A stretch of DNA of 64,000 nucleotides from Eretmocerus hayati (GCA_029851415.1 CM056744.1:64412172-64476171); one strand, 5' to 3'; positions 1 through 13,201 are shown, counted from the first letter of the stretch. The notes: a model not told the origin generated them from the sequence alone. Translations and numbers: made by a program.

Positions 1-604
1 CATCAGGATTCATCGCCACGGATGAATAGCCCTCGTTAAGTTTGACCACAGTAATATATGATGACACATATTTTGTCCACATGATGATCCTCTTCAGATA
101 TTCATTCCCCGTAAGTTTTGTCCACGGGGAAGATTGCCACATGTGTAGTAGTCTGTTGTGGACAAAACCCATGAGATAATTTTTGTGTGCAACATTTCAC
201 GCCTCACTGGTTTTCTCCACAAAGCTCATTTCCCTCGGTATGATTCTCCACACGTTTTTTGTTGTTATCTCAACACAATAATGTTCTCCACGTTAAATTC
301 ATCCACTCGGCAAGTCACCACACGTGTACAAGTTATTTGTTCCGAAAAATTGCGTGTACTAATTTTCTGTGGACTGAATTTCCGTATACGTTATTATTGT
401 GGAGAAATACTAAGCCAAGTTTGTATCATGTTATCGTGTTGCGAGGTTTTTTGTGTAGTTATCAAAAAATCTTTCATAACTTTGGATGATTAAAATTATA
501 TAGTTGATGATATTCGTGTAGTGGTAGCCTGTTGCGAGATTTTTTGTGGAGAAATCCTAATGTCATATTAGAATTAGCTCGGGATATCGTTTTTATGAAA
601 CTAA
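1..604. other. AT-rich non-coding sequence with recurring TCCAC words
   Basis: No reading frame here looks like a protein. Short phrases such as ttttgtccac, ttctccac and tgtggacaaa recur on both strands between about 65 and 410. This suggests an old, degenerated repeat or foldback arm cut by the window edge. I see no terminal repeat that would define an element. Confidence 0.3.
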
Positions 605-965
605 TTTTCGAAGTGGGTTCCCATTCGACATCCAATTTTACAAAACCCCCAGCACTTACTCAAATGTTTCTCGTTATCTTGGATCGAAGCCTAGAGCCAG
701 CCATCTCGAGGTAAGTGATTTCATTTTTAAATTATTATGCTCCAAATGATCCATATCCTCCTGATACCTCTCGTCAATCAAACTCAATCATCTCATTTGC
801 CCGCAGTTTGAATAACTGCCGAACCCGTCGAGCGAGATAAGTTATAGCCTCATGTGATTAGAGGGCTGTACTGGATTTTTAGTTTCTTAAAGGATTGCAC
901 ACCAGCCCTGCACAGTCCCTGGTAGAAATAATTCTTTGGCTGAACGTGGCTCACGCAGATCTTGA
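605..965. repeat. Diverged direct repeat, copy 1 (partner 1860-2210)
   Basis: About 360 bp aligns with 1860-2210 in the same orientation, 1.25 kb downstream, with scattered substitutions and small indels. A perfect donor-like GTAAGT (711-716) and an acceptor-like CCGCAG (801-806) are preserved in both copies. One frame before the donor is open in both copies. This could be a duplicated intron-containing gene fragment or two copies of a dispersed repeat; no protein family is recognised. Confidence 0.6.
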
Positions 966-1859
966 CTAAACTGGGATAACGGATATAGGAAGAACAAGAC
1001 AATACGGGCTTGCAAATGAAAATCGCGAGTAGAAGTTCTACTGTAGAACCATTTTTTGAGAAAACTCTTTTATGAGTATTCTTACGGGTCATGTCAGTTG
1101 AGAACCAACTTACCCTTCAATACTCATAACAAAGTACGAGATCGACGCTGCCTGGATTGGTGCGTCAAATGACATGAACAAAGGAATAGGTTGCCAGTGT
1201 GCAGGATTTTGAGTGAATCTCTCAAAGTGATTTTTGGGTTGCAATAGCGTGGGGTAGCCACCGACTTGGCGTTGGGAGTATCTATGCCTATATCGCGGCA
1301 AGAACGTACTAGAAACGCTAAGAGCCTCTCTATCTGCACCCATCAGGCCGAGGCCCAGGCTTGGTACGGCACCGCGTGTGCGAGTCACCTCATAATCCTT
1401 AAGACCAGTCCGTACTTCTTATAAGTAGTATACTACTCCATAGATGGCACCACGGACATTTGCATAGCGTAATTCAAACAATATTTGATTTTTAAATAGC
1501 TGCAAACACTGTTCCAGTAAAATTTCCAATCGTTTGTGCTTTGTTGCGTCTCAAAATTCGTAGCATATTCTGCGAGATTTGGAAAAAAGCAATTTCCCAT
1601 GACGCGTGTATCCCATGATGCGGCAGTGATAGCTCGAGATTGCCATCTTTCAAATTTCGCAAAATATATCACGAGTTTTGAGGCGCAACAAGGCTCAAAT
1701 GATTGAGAATTTTATTGGGAAGGGCGCTAACTTAATGAATTAATCCGAGAAGTGTTTGCAATTATTTAAAGATCAGATATTGTTGGAAACCTGAATGCAC
1801 TCCGGTGCGTGTCTGGTTGCGGTTCTGCGGAGACTCCGGGCTGGCTTCAAGCTTCCAAA
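966..1859. other. Spacer without recognisable features
   Basis: About 0.9 kb between the two direct repeats. The short frames on both strands show no motif, composition bias or terminal repeat that I can recognise. Confidence 0.4.
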
Positions 1860-2210
1860 ATTTCGAAGCGGGTTCCCATTCGACATCCAATTTCACAAAA
1901 CCCCCAGCACTTACTCGAATGTTTCACATCACCATGGATTGAAGCCCAGAGCCAGCCATTTCGAGGTAAGTGATTTTTCCTTTCACTATCATGGTCCAAA
2001 TGATCCATACCCTCCTAATACTTCTCGTCAATCAAACTCAATCATCCCATTGACCCGCAGTTTGACTAATTGCCGATCCCGTCGATCGAGATAAGGTATA
2101 GCCTCATGCAATCCGAGGGCTTTGCTGAATTCTTGGTCTTTCGATGAATTGTAAATGTCTGTCTTTGGTGGAAATAATTGTTTAACTCAAGCTTGCTCCA
2201 GAAAATACCG
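1860..2210. repeat. Diverged direct repeat, copy 2
   Basis: Second copy of the 605-965 repeat, again with GTAAGT (from 1966) and CCGCAG (ending 2060) at matching places. The frame around 1860-1965 is open in both copies, but the segment after the acceptor contains a stop when joined in phase, so coding is not demonstrated. The following 2211-2508 holds a CpG-richer stretch with no recognised feature. Confidence 0.6.
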
Positions 2211-2508
2211 CACTCGCCTCCAGCCGATGCTTTTCTCGACACGTTTTGTCGGTCATAGCTTGCTCTCGGCGCGGTCCCGGCACGGTGAGCGCTTCGACTC
2301 GACACTTTCATGTCGGGGTTCAATTGGTGTGTATCCCGTTTGTGAGGGAGGATTAACGTCGACGTACCTGATGCAGTCGATACTGATGCCATTCACGTTT
2401 TAGTCGTTAATGACGAGTTTGCAGGCAGGATCAGGAAAAGATACCCGGCCAGAGGCTGCAGAGGAGGTGTATGAGTGATAATAGGAACGAATCTTTCAGA
2501 AACATCTC

Positions 2509-3223
2509 ACGTCGAAAATGTATTCTCTAAGAATTATTTGAGTCATTAAAAGTCGTCAAAATACTGGAAAAGCATTTTCAAAGCACATTTTTTAACAGAA
2601 AATGGCCTCACCACCGTGCCCATTAGATTTTGGGTTCGCGAAACTATCTTCAAACGATAGCCCTTGAAATTTCCTTCAAAATGACCTATTGCAAAAGTCT
2701 ATTTGATGCACTAGGAGTGGATTTGTAGTCACTCGAATCAAAACAAGAATGTCAAGAATGGAATCTGTGAGCCCTATGTAGCCTTCCCATAACTTCAAGA
2801 CTCTTTGGCAGCTGTGTACCACATCATTTGAAGGAATCGACTTCGGCAGCAAAGCTGGGTCAATTTCCTTCCAAAAAACCTATTGCCGAAGTCGATTCCC
2901 TTGAATGATGTGGTACGCAGCTGCCAAAGAGTCCTTGAATTTATGAGAAGGCTACATAGGGCTCACAGATTTTATTCTTGACATTCTTGTTTTGATTCGA
3001 GTGGCTACAAATCCACTCTTAGTGCATCAAATAGACTTTTAAAATAGGTCATTTTGGAGGAAATTTCAAGGGCAATCGTTTGAAGATAGTTTCACGAGCC
3101 CCAAATCTAATGGGTATGGTGGTGAGGCCATTTTCTGTTAAAAATGTGCTTTGAAAATGCTTTCCCAGTGTTTTGACGACTTTTAATGACTCCAATAATT
3201 CTTAGAGAATACATTTTCGACGT
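2509..3223. repeat. Palindromic foldback element, 715 bp
   Basis: The left end (acgtcgaaaatgtattc) is the reverse complement of the right end. The arms, about 330 bp each, stay complementary with few mismatches to a centre near 2865, leaving a loop of only a few tens of bases. No coding capacity. This is the form of a non-autonomous foldback DNA transposon or MITE. No clear target-site duplication was found, so the superfamily is unassigned. Confidence 0.75.
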
Positions 3224-3445
3224 AAAATGACTCGGTGAACACGATGAAAATAAATTCAGAGCTCTACAAGGAGTTCCGGCTTTATGAGAAATCATTTTCT
3301 ACTTTTTTTGACATTTTTACGCACAAAAAAAATTCCAGAGACGCCAAATCTCAGAAGAAATACTCCAAATTTCTTTTACGTATAGGTCAGAACAATATCA
3401 ATCGGAAAAAGAATTAAAAATTTTTTTTTTCTGGGGGTCAAAATA

Positions 3446-3655
3446 CACTACCGGTCAAAAGTTTAAGCTCACCCAAATTTTTTTTTTTCAATTTTGTGAG
3501 TTTCACTACTCGGCTCTATTTGACCGTAGAGGGCTCTTTTGGAGCTCATTTTGAAGGTTTTTTTACGTACTTTAAGATGGCATTATTCATTTTTATCCGT
3601 ACGGATCGGGATCTTTCCAATTTGAGCTTGGAAAAGTCCCAATTTATATATGGGC
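3446..3655 (+). mobile_element. One arm of a Tc1/mariner-type palindromic MITE
   Basis: Begins with cactaccggtcaaaag, preceded by TA, and matches the arm of the complete element at 7917-8838 for about 200 bp (shared words include tccgtacggatcgggatc). After about 3655 the similarity stops and no matching right end follows. It is therefore a truncated copy or a solo arm. Confidence 0.7.
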
Positions 3656-6394
3656 TACACCGTGAATCGAGGCTACTTTTAGTCTGGCAAGGACCAGAAC
3701 GGCTTTTAGAAGGCTTTACAGGTAATAAATCGATAGGTTTTTTTACTCCTCTTCCGAATGCCGTGAGCCAAATTGTGATTGGTAAGGATGGTTAAAAGTT
3801 ATACGCAAATTGCCGAGGCAATGTTTCAAATCTTGGGTTTATGGCAAAACCACTTGTACAGACCCGGGTGATGCAAAAAATTTTTTTTGGCCCTATAAAG
3901 TGTTAAAACTTTCTTTTTTCAACACTATGAAACGGGAAAAGAACATAGGAAAGATAAAAAAGGTCAGAGAAAACCTTGCTGAATTGACGTGGAATTGCTC
4001 ATGAAAGGCTTATATCCGACTCAAAGATTATTGGAAAATCATAGATTCCACTGACAGTGTCACTTCAACCTTTTCCTGTCAACAAGATTTTGGTGGAGAT
4101 ATCCTGATGATTGTTTCTGATCTTCATGAACTGATAAAGTGGCATATTCAAAGTTCCTCTCTCTCCATGGCTCTGTTGTTACACAATCGGAAACAGATCA
4201 AAGTATCTTCGACGAAGAGCACTTACCACGTTCTGATGTTGAAGTGCCCTTGGATATTGTTGAATCACTGAAACAGGGTCATGATTCGTAGAATCTATAC
4301 TATCTTGCCCATAACCTAAATATTACTATTTCAACACACATCACATTACACTTGCTGCTGTATGTGAAGATGATGAAGACTGATAGCTACTAAAGTACAC
4401 ACTATTTACCTGATCCTATTGAGTTCCGTGTATTAGAATGACTCATCGCTCATTTAAACTTTTCTTATGAACTTCTAATCATGTGAGAATGTTTTGATCA
4501 GTTATGATTAGTCATTGTCGAGAGAAGATCCTGCAGCATCAATAACAGTAGCATCAAAAAAGAGTTAGAATATTTAGAGAATTATTACATTGATTTACTG
4601 ATGTCATTCATTCTCATCCCTCATCTGTCAATTGGCTGTCAATCATTTTCACAGTGATGCTAGAACTAGAAACACTTCTGTGATTTCCAAGTTGAAGGTT
4701 TTATTCCTCCTCAAACATGTACATTTACCGGTAGCAGTAGTGAGAATTATTCAAATCATTTAGTTGTTTTATGAGAGTGTTGTTTAAATTGTATCAGAAT
4801 TCAATGCGGCCATCTCCTCAGGTCTCGGTGTAATGATTTTCCTCGTGAGGTAAAGTCCTCATCTGAAATCATTGACAGGTGATGCGTGCGTTACAGTGAT
4901 TTTAGTATTCTTATTTGTATGAAACAGACAGTGATTTACTCACAAATCTATTAATTGTTAAATATTTGGACAGGATTATTCGTAGACGAATAGTGCTGAT
5001 GATAAAAAGTTATACTCTACTGAAACAAGAACACGCTCTGAAAACAAAATTACTCGAAGAATATGTTTGTGATTTTATTCTAAATTATTTTCCATCCACA
5101 ATGACAGTTAGCAATCATTTGAATAGATGAGGGCCATAGAAGAAGCATGCTGCGGTACATCGGTAGTCTAGAGTAAACCAGGCGGAAGAGGCTGAATGCT
5201 CAAGTTGGATAGAAATCGAGGCTCTTGGTGTTCATTCATGGACGGTCCACATGTCGTCTGAAAGGAAACGAAGGAGTGGTCAATCAGTCAGTTCGATAAG
5301 TCATACACGGGAACAGAGTCAAGCTAAGGATTTGAAGAATTGTTAGAAATGGAGGACTCGCTTGAAATAGTTTCGTAGCAACTTGATCGCCCTTGAAGAT
5401 TTTGATGGACATTCGATAGATGATAATGTTTGGTACATGTATAGCCGGGCAAACTCCCAAGGAGCTGAGGTGTATACTGGGGAATGTAAGGAAGATTTTC
5501 ATGTTCGAAATTTACAAAAAAGAATCTTATAAGAAAAGCACTCTTCTTATGGTTTGGGGGATATTTGACTCGAGAGCTTTGCATAGGATTTCATACTTTC
5601 TTCTGTTACAACTCTGTATCGTATGATGTTAAAGAATTTTGAAATTAGGGAGACTTCAATATCCAACAGCTGACAAAGTTTCAACTGAATTGGTGGAGTT
5701 GGGGATGTAATTCTTTGGCTTGCGCAATATCGACAGTACTGCAGTGAATAAGATCTGCGGGTTGAGGTTTGTTTCACCTAGGGTATTTATCGGTGATTTA
5801 CGATGACGAATCCCTTGAATGTCCTAGTGTTACGTGGGTCGGCGCGAGACTTCCTCTGGAGACTCGGCTGAGAATACTTCAAAGCAGAACTGCATGATCT
5901 TGACTCATCTTCTATTCGTACTGGATTGTGTAGATGGTCTCTTGGTTTTTCTTGTACGGATACAGCTCATGGAATGGATAATAAAAATGTGAGCGGGCAG
6001 TAACGGTTAGTTTAGGATACTCAGCATTAGTGCCGGAATCAAAAAGGGGATTTGCTCTGTGGGGAGAGTTGAGATGTTTGAGAAATAGAAGGCGAGTTTT
6101 GGTTCGAAATTTGTCTAACGATATTGTATTTAACTGGAAGACTACCGCTACTTTAGAGGGGTGATTGAGTGTATCGAAACAATCCGTTGTCGATGGATGT
6201 AATAAGGAAGGACTGTGACAGATGAGTGAGTAGGATGTCGGTCGCGGAAGGGTTTGAGGAATCGTTCCTGATACCGATCGACGCCATCCCACATCCGAGA
6301 TTGTTACAAACACTCATTTCAAACACTCATCGTTCGTAAAATAAATTGGGATTGTGTGGTGAAAAATAACTTGTAGAACATACAATTTTATATA
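3656..6394. other. AT-rich spacer, no gene recognised
   Basis: About 2.7 kb of AT-rich DNA between the MITE arm and the Gypsy pol fragment. The longest frame (about 130 codons on the minus strand at 5912-6313) has no recognisable domain and a composition typical of chance. I see no terminal repeats and no RNA gene. Confidence 0.45.
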
Positions 6395-6409
6395 GCACAG
6401 GGTAAAGGC

Positions 6410-7916
6410 GTGCCAGTATTTGGCAGACCAACGATAGAAAAGCTGAATTTAGTCAAACGAGTACACGAAATCAAAGAAAATGTAACGTCTCTCTCCAATC
6501 CTATTTCACTGATGACAAAAAAATATAGCGTCATTTTCGAGGGTATTGGAAAAATCAATCTTGAATATGAGTTCCACCTCCAGCCAAATTACGAAGGGGA
6601 AATTTGCAATAGAAATACGATTCCATTTAAACTACTAGAGGAATTCAAGCAAGAACTAACCTCCATGGAGAGAAACTAAGTGATTGTTAGAGAGAACGGA
6701 CCTACAGAATTTGTCCATAGAGTCTTGATAGTAGGGAAGCCAGACGGATCATTGAGAATCGTCCTAGATCCGTACTATTTGAATATCTCGTTAATACGGC
6801 ATCCAAGGCAATGTCCAACTTTCGAAGAATTAGATACAGAAACGAAAGGCGCAAAATTTTTTTGCCGAATAGATGCGTCAAATGCATTTTTACAAGTACC
6901 TCTAACAGAAAGAAGGTCAAAATTGACAACCTTCGGGACCCCATTTGGGAAATTTAGATGGTTGAGACTTCCTCCGGGGACCACAGTAGCATCAAACGTA
7001 TTTGACGGATGCTACCATAACATATTTGGTCATATGAGAAAGTTGGAAATTTTTAGAGATGATATAATGATTTATGCAGATACCGAAGAAGAACTTTTAT
7101 CAATTTTAGAACAAGTCTCCCAAGCCGCTGAAAAAGCAAATGTCAAATTCAATTTAAAGAAGTGTGAATTCGGTAGCTCATCAATAAAGTTTCTAGGTCA
7201 TATCTTTACACTAGGCGGCTTGAAGGTTGACGTTGAAAAAGTAGAGGCCATAAAAATGATGAAGCAGCCTAGAAATGCAAATGACGTCGAGAGATTGCTT
7301 GGTATGTTGACGTATATTGCCAAATTCGTACCAAATGAGTCAATACTGACAGCCCCTTCAAGACAGTTGATGAAGAAAGATGCAACATTTGAATGGACAA
7401 AAGTACATGAAGACATTTTCACTAAAATTAAAGAATATCTTACCAAATGACCGGTTTTACAATATTATGATGCTAAATTAGACTGTAAGTTAAGTGTTGA
7501 TGCCAGCAGCACCGGAGTGGGTGCGGTGCTAATGCAAAACGATCTTCCAATACCATACGCCTCAAAAGCGTTCACACCAAATCAGAAGAATTGGGCTCAA
7601 ATAGAAAAAGAGCTATATGCAATAGTTTTTGGTTGTGAAAGATTCCACCAGTATATAGTAGGTGGCAGAATAATAGTTGAAAGCAATCATGAATTGCTGA
7701 TCCCCATTTTTGGCAAAAGCTTGTCAGATATACCGATGAGATTACAGGAAATGCATATGAGGCTGCAACCATATGGATTGGTGGTTACGTATAAACCAGT
7801 CAAAGAGTCATTCATAGCAGATGTCCTGTCGAGAGCACAATTGGAAGATGTAGACACGCATATTTTGGATGTAAAGCTTTCAGAGCATATGGATGACAAG
7901 GTGAAAGATATATATA
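6410..7916 (+). pseudogene. Gypsy pol fragment: protease end, reverse transcriptase, RNase H
   Basis: One frame is readable through two in-frame stops (TAA ending 6679, TGA ending 7450). RT landmarks are present: GKPDGSLRIVLDPYYLN, FCRIDASNAFLQVPL, and the catalytic-loop region, where the usual YVDD reads FRDD. RNase H follows with DASSTGVGAVLMQ, the EKELYAIVFGCERFHQY segment and SFIADVLSRA; the usual catalytic DH context reads SNH. The stops and altered active-site residues indicate an inactive copy. The frame breaks where the MITE enters at 7917. Confidence 0.85.
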
Positions 7917-8838
7917 CACTACCGGTCAGAAGTTTAAGCTCACCCAAAAACTTTTTTTTCAATTTTGTGAGTTAAACTACTCGGCTCTATTTGATCGAAG
8001 AGGACTCTTCCGGAGCTCATTTGGGGATTTTTTCACGTACTTTAAGATGACATTATTCATTTTTATCCGTACGGATCGGGATCTTTCCAATTTGAGCTTG
8101 GAAAAGTGTCAATTTCAACGATTTTTGGGAGAATCTTTTGGCTCCTGCCAATTTGAGCCACATGAATGTTTCAATATGGGAGTTGAGGGATACAAAAGTA
8201 CCAGTCTAGAGCTTCAGAATCCGTTTTTGAACGTTCCTCTACGCCACTTCCAGTCCGAGCTATGACACTTTCTCTGAGGGAAGAGTTTTCGCAAAAACTA
8301 GCACCTGGATTCAAAAATGACGAGAAAATTCACTATTTGGGGCATATTTCAAAGGTTTCTCGTTTCCTCAATCAAGATATAGATAAAAGATGACAGAAAT
8401 GATGATTATACTTAATAAAAATGCGTCTCTGTATCTCTCTCGAATTGGAGTGCTAGTTTTTGCGAAAAATCTTCCCTCAGAGAAAGTGTCATAGCTCGGA
8501 CTGGAAGTGGCGTAGAGGGGCGTTCAAAAACGGATTTTGAAGCTCTAGACTGGTACTTTTGTATCCCTCAACTCTCATATTGAAACATTCATGTGGCTCA
8601 AATTGGCAGGAGCCAAAAGATTCTCTCAAAAATCGTTGAAATTGACACTTTTCCAAGCTCAAATTGGAAAGATCCCGATCCGTACGGATAAAAATGAATA
8701 ATGCCATCTCAAAGTACGTGAAAAAACCTTCAAAATGAGCTACAGAAGAGTCCTCTACGGTCAAATAGAGCCGAGTAGTTCAACTCACAAAATTGAAAAA
8801 AAAATTTTTGGGTGAGCTTAAACTTTTGACCGGTAGTG
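7917..8838. mobile_element. Complete Tc1/mariner-type palindromic MITE inside Gypsy pol
   Basis: The ends are perfect inverted repeats (cactaccggtc / gaccggtagtg) flanked by TA on both sides, the hallmark of Tc1/mariner insertion. The arms of about 390 bp are nearly perfectly complementary around a 135-bp loop (about 8311-8446). No transposase is encoded. It interrupts the Gypsy frame between RNase H and integrase, so it arrived after the Gypsy copy. A truncated relative lies at 3446-3655. Confidence 0.9.
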
Positions 8839-9253
8839 TATATAAAAGAAACAGGCTCAGATGAGCAATTGCAAACGGTGCTAAAATTGATAAAAGAAGG
8901 TTGGCCGGCAGAAATCAAAGACGTACCTGATAACTGCAAAGCATTTCATACCTATCAGGAGAGTATGTTTGAGCATGAGGGCTTGCTATATAAAGATGAG
9001 AGAATCGTTGTACCAAATAATTTCAGGAAAGATGTATTAGCGAAACTGCACTATAATCACATGGGCATAGGAAAAACCAAATACAGAGCAAGATAAGTTG
9101 TGTTTTGGCCAGGCATAACTAGGGAGATTGAGGACATGATCGCAAAATGTGAAGCTTGTCGAAAATTACAAAGAAACAACACTCAAGAAAGTCTAATGCC
9201 ACATGAAATACCTCACAACTGCTGGGGAGAAGTAGGAATGGACATATTCTACA
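8839..9253 (+). pseudogene. Gypsy integrase fragment: zinc-binding HHCC domain
   Basis: Continues the pol protein after the MITE. The HHCC zinc finger is visible as LHYNHMG followed by CEACRK, with a TAA stop (ending 9096) between the histidine and cysteine pairs. The first catalytic aspartate region of the DDE core (GMDIFYT) lies at the right edge, where the foldback enters at 9254. Confidence 0.8.
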
Positions 9254-12200
9254 CCCTGTTGGAAAAAAACTTGTGATGAACATCACAATGTTCATGACAA
9301 CGAAAACATGCGATGAACGTTAGCACTTTCGTCCAATATCATGGCAACGTTTTGTGGTGATGGGAAGGTCACCTTGGAAAACTCATCACATTGGTTTGCG
9401 ATGTATGCATGTGATGTCGTGGGAAACTCGAGAGATCCGAGCGTAATGTTCGGGATGTTTGTGATGACATTTTGTGGTGATGACTAATCATGGATTCCTG
9501 TCGCGTCGCGTAACTTTGCGATGGGAAGTTGTTATGATTATTTGATCTGTTATCTACGCAATAGTGCAACGAAAAATTGTCCTGTTTTTTCGTAGGATAT
9601 TGGAAACTTGCCATGATATTTAACGATGTTCATAATCACGTCACGATAGTCTGTCATGGTCACATGTCACGTAACCCCACGTCACGGAAATCTGTCATGG
9701 TATCCAGTTATGTTTGTATGTGAGGTTTCCTGAAGATGTAAAAATGTTATGCTCCTTGACCATGTCAGCGGAAAACGTGTGACGATATCTGACGATGTCC
9801 GCCTTACCAACTTTGGATGTCATGTTCTACGATCAAGGGAAGTTGTGATGTTCCTTGACCGTTCCCTGGGGAGCATGTCATGGCATCTCTTCTCCGATGT
9901 CATGTTTGCACAGAATTTTGTGATGGGAATCAGCGATGTTCTCTGAACATGTTTGAGGGAACCATGTCATGACAAACCGTAATGTTTTGGCGTATCGCTT
10001 CTTTGTAATGGAAAATTGTCATGTTCCTCGGCCATGCTCTAGGAAAATATGTCATGACATCTTGTGATGTCTCGTATGGACGGGATTTTTTCTGATGGGA
10101 ATACGCGATGTTCTCTCAACATCTCTGGGGAACCATGTCATGACGTACCGTAATGTTTGGGAACAATGCTCCTTTGTAATGGAAAAATGGCATGTTTCTC
10201 GGCCATGCGCTAAGAGGATATATCATGACATCTTGTGATGTCTTGTATGGACGGGATTCCTTGTGATGGGATTTAGCGATGTTTCCTGAACATGTCCGAG
10301 GAAACCGTGTCATGACGTATAGTGATGTTTGTGAACAATGCTCCCCAGACATGGTTCCCCAGACATGTTCAGAGAACATCGCTTAATCCCATCACAAGAA
10401 ATCCCGTCCATATAGGACGTGACAAGATGTCATGACCTATCTTCCTAGAACATGGCCGAGGAACATGACAATTTTCCATCACAAAAAAGCGTTATCCCCA
10501 AACATTACGGTATGTCTTGACATGTTTTCCTCAGACATGTTCAGTAAACATCGGTAATTCTTATCCCAAGGAATCCCGTCCATACAAGACATCACAAGAT
10601 GTCATGACATATCTTCTTAGAGCATGGCCGAGGAACATGACATTTTTCCATTACGAAGAAGCATTGCTCCCGAACATTACGGTACGTCATGACATGGTTA
10701 CCTCAGACATGTTCAGAAAACATCTCTAATTCCCATCACAAGAAATTCCGTCCATACAAGACATCACAAGATGTCATGACATATCTTCCTAGAGCATGGC
10801 CGAGGAACATGACAATTTTCCATTACAAAGAAGCATTGTTCCCAAACATTACGGTACGTCATGACATGGTTCCCTCAGACATGTTCAGTAAACATCGCTA
10901 ATTCCCATCACAAGAAAACCCGGCCATACAGGACATCACAAGATGTCATGATATATCCTCCTAGAGCATGACCGAGAAACATGCCATTTCTCCATTACAA
11001 AGAAGCACTGTTCCCAAACATTACGGTACTCCATGACATGGTTCCCCAGACATGTTCAGAGAACATCGCTTATTTCCATCACAAGATATCCCGTCCATAC
11101 AGGACATCACAAGATGTCATGGCAGAACTTCCTAGAACATGGCCGAGGAACATGACATTTTTCCATTACAAAGAAGCATGGTTTCCGAAAATCACGGTAA
11201 ATCATGACATGGTTCCCTCAGACATGTTCAGAGAACATTGCTGATTCTCATGACGAAATTCTGTGCAAACATGACATCGGAGAAGAGATGCCATGACATG
11301 TCCCCAGGAAATGGTCAAGGAATATTGTCTTTTATATACCGGGTCCCTGCCTCTCGGCTTAACCCCGGTTGCCCCCATGGGCGATTCCAATTCGAGTCCC
11401 TAGACTCACCCACTCCCGTGGTGCCAGATGGAGATGTGCGGTCTCCTCGCTCCGCCGGGCGATGGCTGGGGCCGAGAGCTCGTCAGACTCCAGGGATGAG
11501 GCGCCATTCCCCAACCCCCTTGCGGTTTCCGGGAGAAGTCAAAGCGCCGAGCGCCAGTCTCGGGGCCAGTCTTCCCCCTACCAGCTTCGGGCCTGGTACG
11601 GTGTCCGAGTAACTGGGGCCGGGGGGTCGTCACACCCCGGGACATGAGTTCCCCCTTGCGGTATCAGGAAACGGTCAAGGAACAACAGAACTCCCCTCGA
11701 TCGTAGAACATGACATCCAAAGTTGGTAAGGCGGACATCGTGAGATGTCGTCACACGTTTGCCGCTGACATGGTCGAGAAGCATAACATTTTTACATCTT
11801 CAGGAAACCTCACATACAAACATAACCGGATACCATGACAGATTTCCATGACGTGGGGTTACGTGACATGACTATGACAGGCTGTGATGACGTGATTATG
11901 AACATCGTAAGATATCATGGCAATTTCCCCATATTCTACGGAGAAACGTGACAATTTTCCGTTGCACCATTGCATAGATAACACGACAAATAATCATAAC
12001 AACTTCCCATCGCAAAGTTACGCGAAGCGACAGGAATTTATGGTTAGTCATCACCACAAAATGTCATCACATACGTCCCGAACATTACGCTCGGACCTCA
12101 CGAGTTTTCCACGACATCACATGCATACATCGCAAACCAACGTGATGAGTTTTCCAAGGTGACCTTTCCATCACCACAAAACGTTGCCATGATATTAGAC

Positions 12201-12276
12201 AAAAGTGACAACGTTCATCGCATATTTTCGTTGTCATGAACATTGTGATGTTCATCACGAGTTTTTCTCAACAGGG
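9254..12276. mobile_element. Foldback element A, 3.0 kb, inserted in Gypsy integrase
   Basis: The termini are inverted repeats, ccctgttggaaaaaaac at the left and its near complement at the right. Long complementary arms are built of degenerate words around catgtcatgaca and gaacatgac, giving a quasi-repetitive foldback. There is no transposase; frames inside are low-complexity translations of the repeat. The Gypsy integrase resumes immediately on the right. Flanking CA on both sides could be a 2-bp duplication, but that is weak. Shares its terminal motif with the outer layer of the element at 57143-58810. Confidence 0.8.
11323..11665. mobile_element. GC-rich 343-bp insertion with a 17-bp target duplication
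   Basis: Comparing the two arms of foldback A shows that this segment is extra in the right arm. It is flanked by 17-bp direct repeats, 11306-11322 and 11666-11682, differing at one base. A duplication of that length suggests LINE-mediated retrotransposition. The insert is GC rich, unlike its host, and has a B-box-like attcgagtccc near 11394. It may be a SINE or a short LINE fragment; no family is recognised. Confidence 0.6.
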
Positions 12277-13188
12277 CATCAATCAGTTAGCACATATTCT
12301 TGTCATAGATTACTATTTTAAATATGTGGAAGTGGGTTTATTGAAATATGAAAGCACTGAGTCTGTGATAGTGACCTTAAAATCCTACTTTTCAAGATTC
12401 GGAGTCCCTAAAGAGGTAAAATCAGATAATAGTCCACAGTTTGATAGCCAGCTTTTTAAAAATTCAGTAAAGCTTGGAATTTTGATCATGTGACATCCAG
12501 TCCATATTACCCTAGAAGCAACGGCATGGTAGAGAGATGTATTCAAACAGTCAAAGAAATTATGAAGAAAGCATCGTATGACGGAAGAAATCCTTATCTA
12601 GCGCTTCTGGAACTGAGGAACATGCCAATTTCAAATGAGATACAGTCACCAAACACGACAATGCTAGGCAGGAATGTAAGAGGAGTGTTGCCGAAATTTT
12701 CTGAAGCGAACAAAAAAGATTCAACTTTCAGAGAAAAACTGTTCGAACGACAAAGAAAACAGAACAGTTACCATGACCGAAGCTACAAAAACCTTCCGGA
12801 ACTGAGAGAGAACGATTTTGTAAGGTACAAGCACGGAAATAGTTGGGAACCAGCTCAAGTGCAGAAAAAAGGGAAAACCCCTACATCATATCAGATAAGA
12901 AATGGACATTGGAATATAATAACTAGGAATAGAGTCCAACTCAACGTAGATAAAGGTTGTCATTTTAAATTTGAACCAAATAGTGACTATGACGATCTGA
13001 TCTCTCAGAGCTTGCAAGGTGAGGCTACTGAAGCCAATATCCAAGGTGCAGAAATGGGCCAAGAAAACGTTATAGGCAATACGAAAGTCGCCGATAGCCA
13101 GCAAAATATAAGCCAAAACTCAGAGGCTAGTAGAACAGTCACAAGCAGTGGCCGAGAAATAAGAGAGCCATTTGATCTGAATGAGTAG
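12277..13188 (+). pseudogene. Gypsy integrase fragment: DDE core and C-terminus
   Basis: Resumes the integrase core after foldback A, with the second catalytic aspartate in KSDNSPQFDSQ and the glutamate in NGMVERCIQTVKEI. A frameshift near 12480 separates these two parts. The C-terminal part includes a DFVRYKHG-type SH3-like region. The frame ends with TAG (13186-13188), just before the polypurine tract. Confidence 0.85.
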
Positions 13189-13201
13189 GTAACTTGATTT
13201 C

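Noticed and set aside
5912..6313. 133-codon minus-strand frame
   Set aside because: No recognisable domain, AT-rich random composition and no splice or promoter context.
10116..11244. Short proteins repeated in several frames around 10-11 kb
   Set aside because: They are translations of the catgaca-rich repetitive arms of foldback A.
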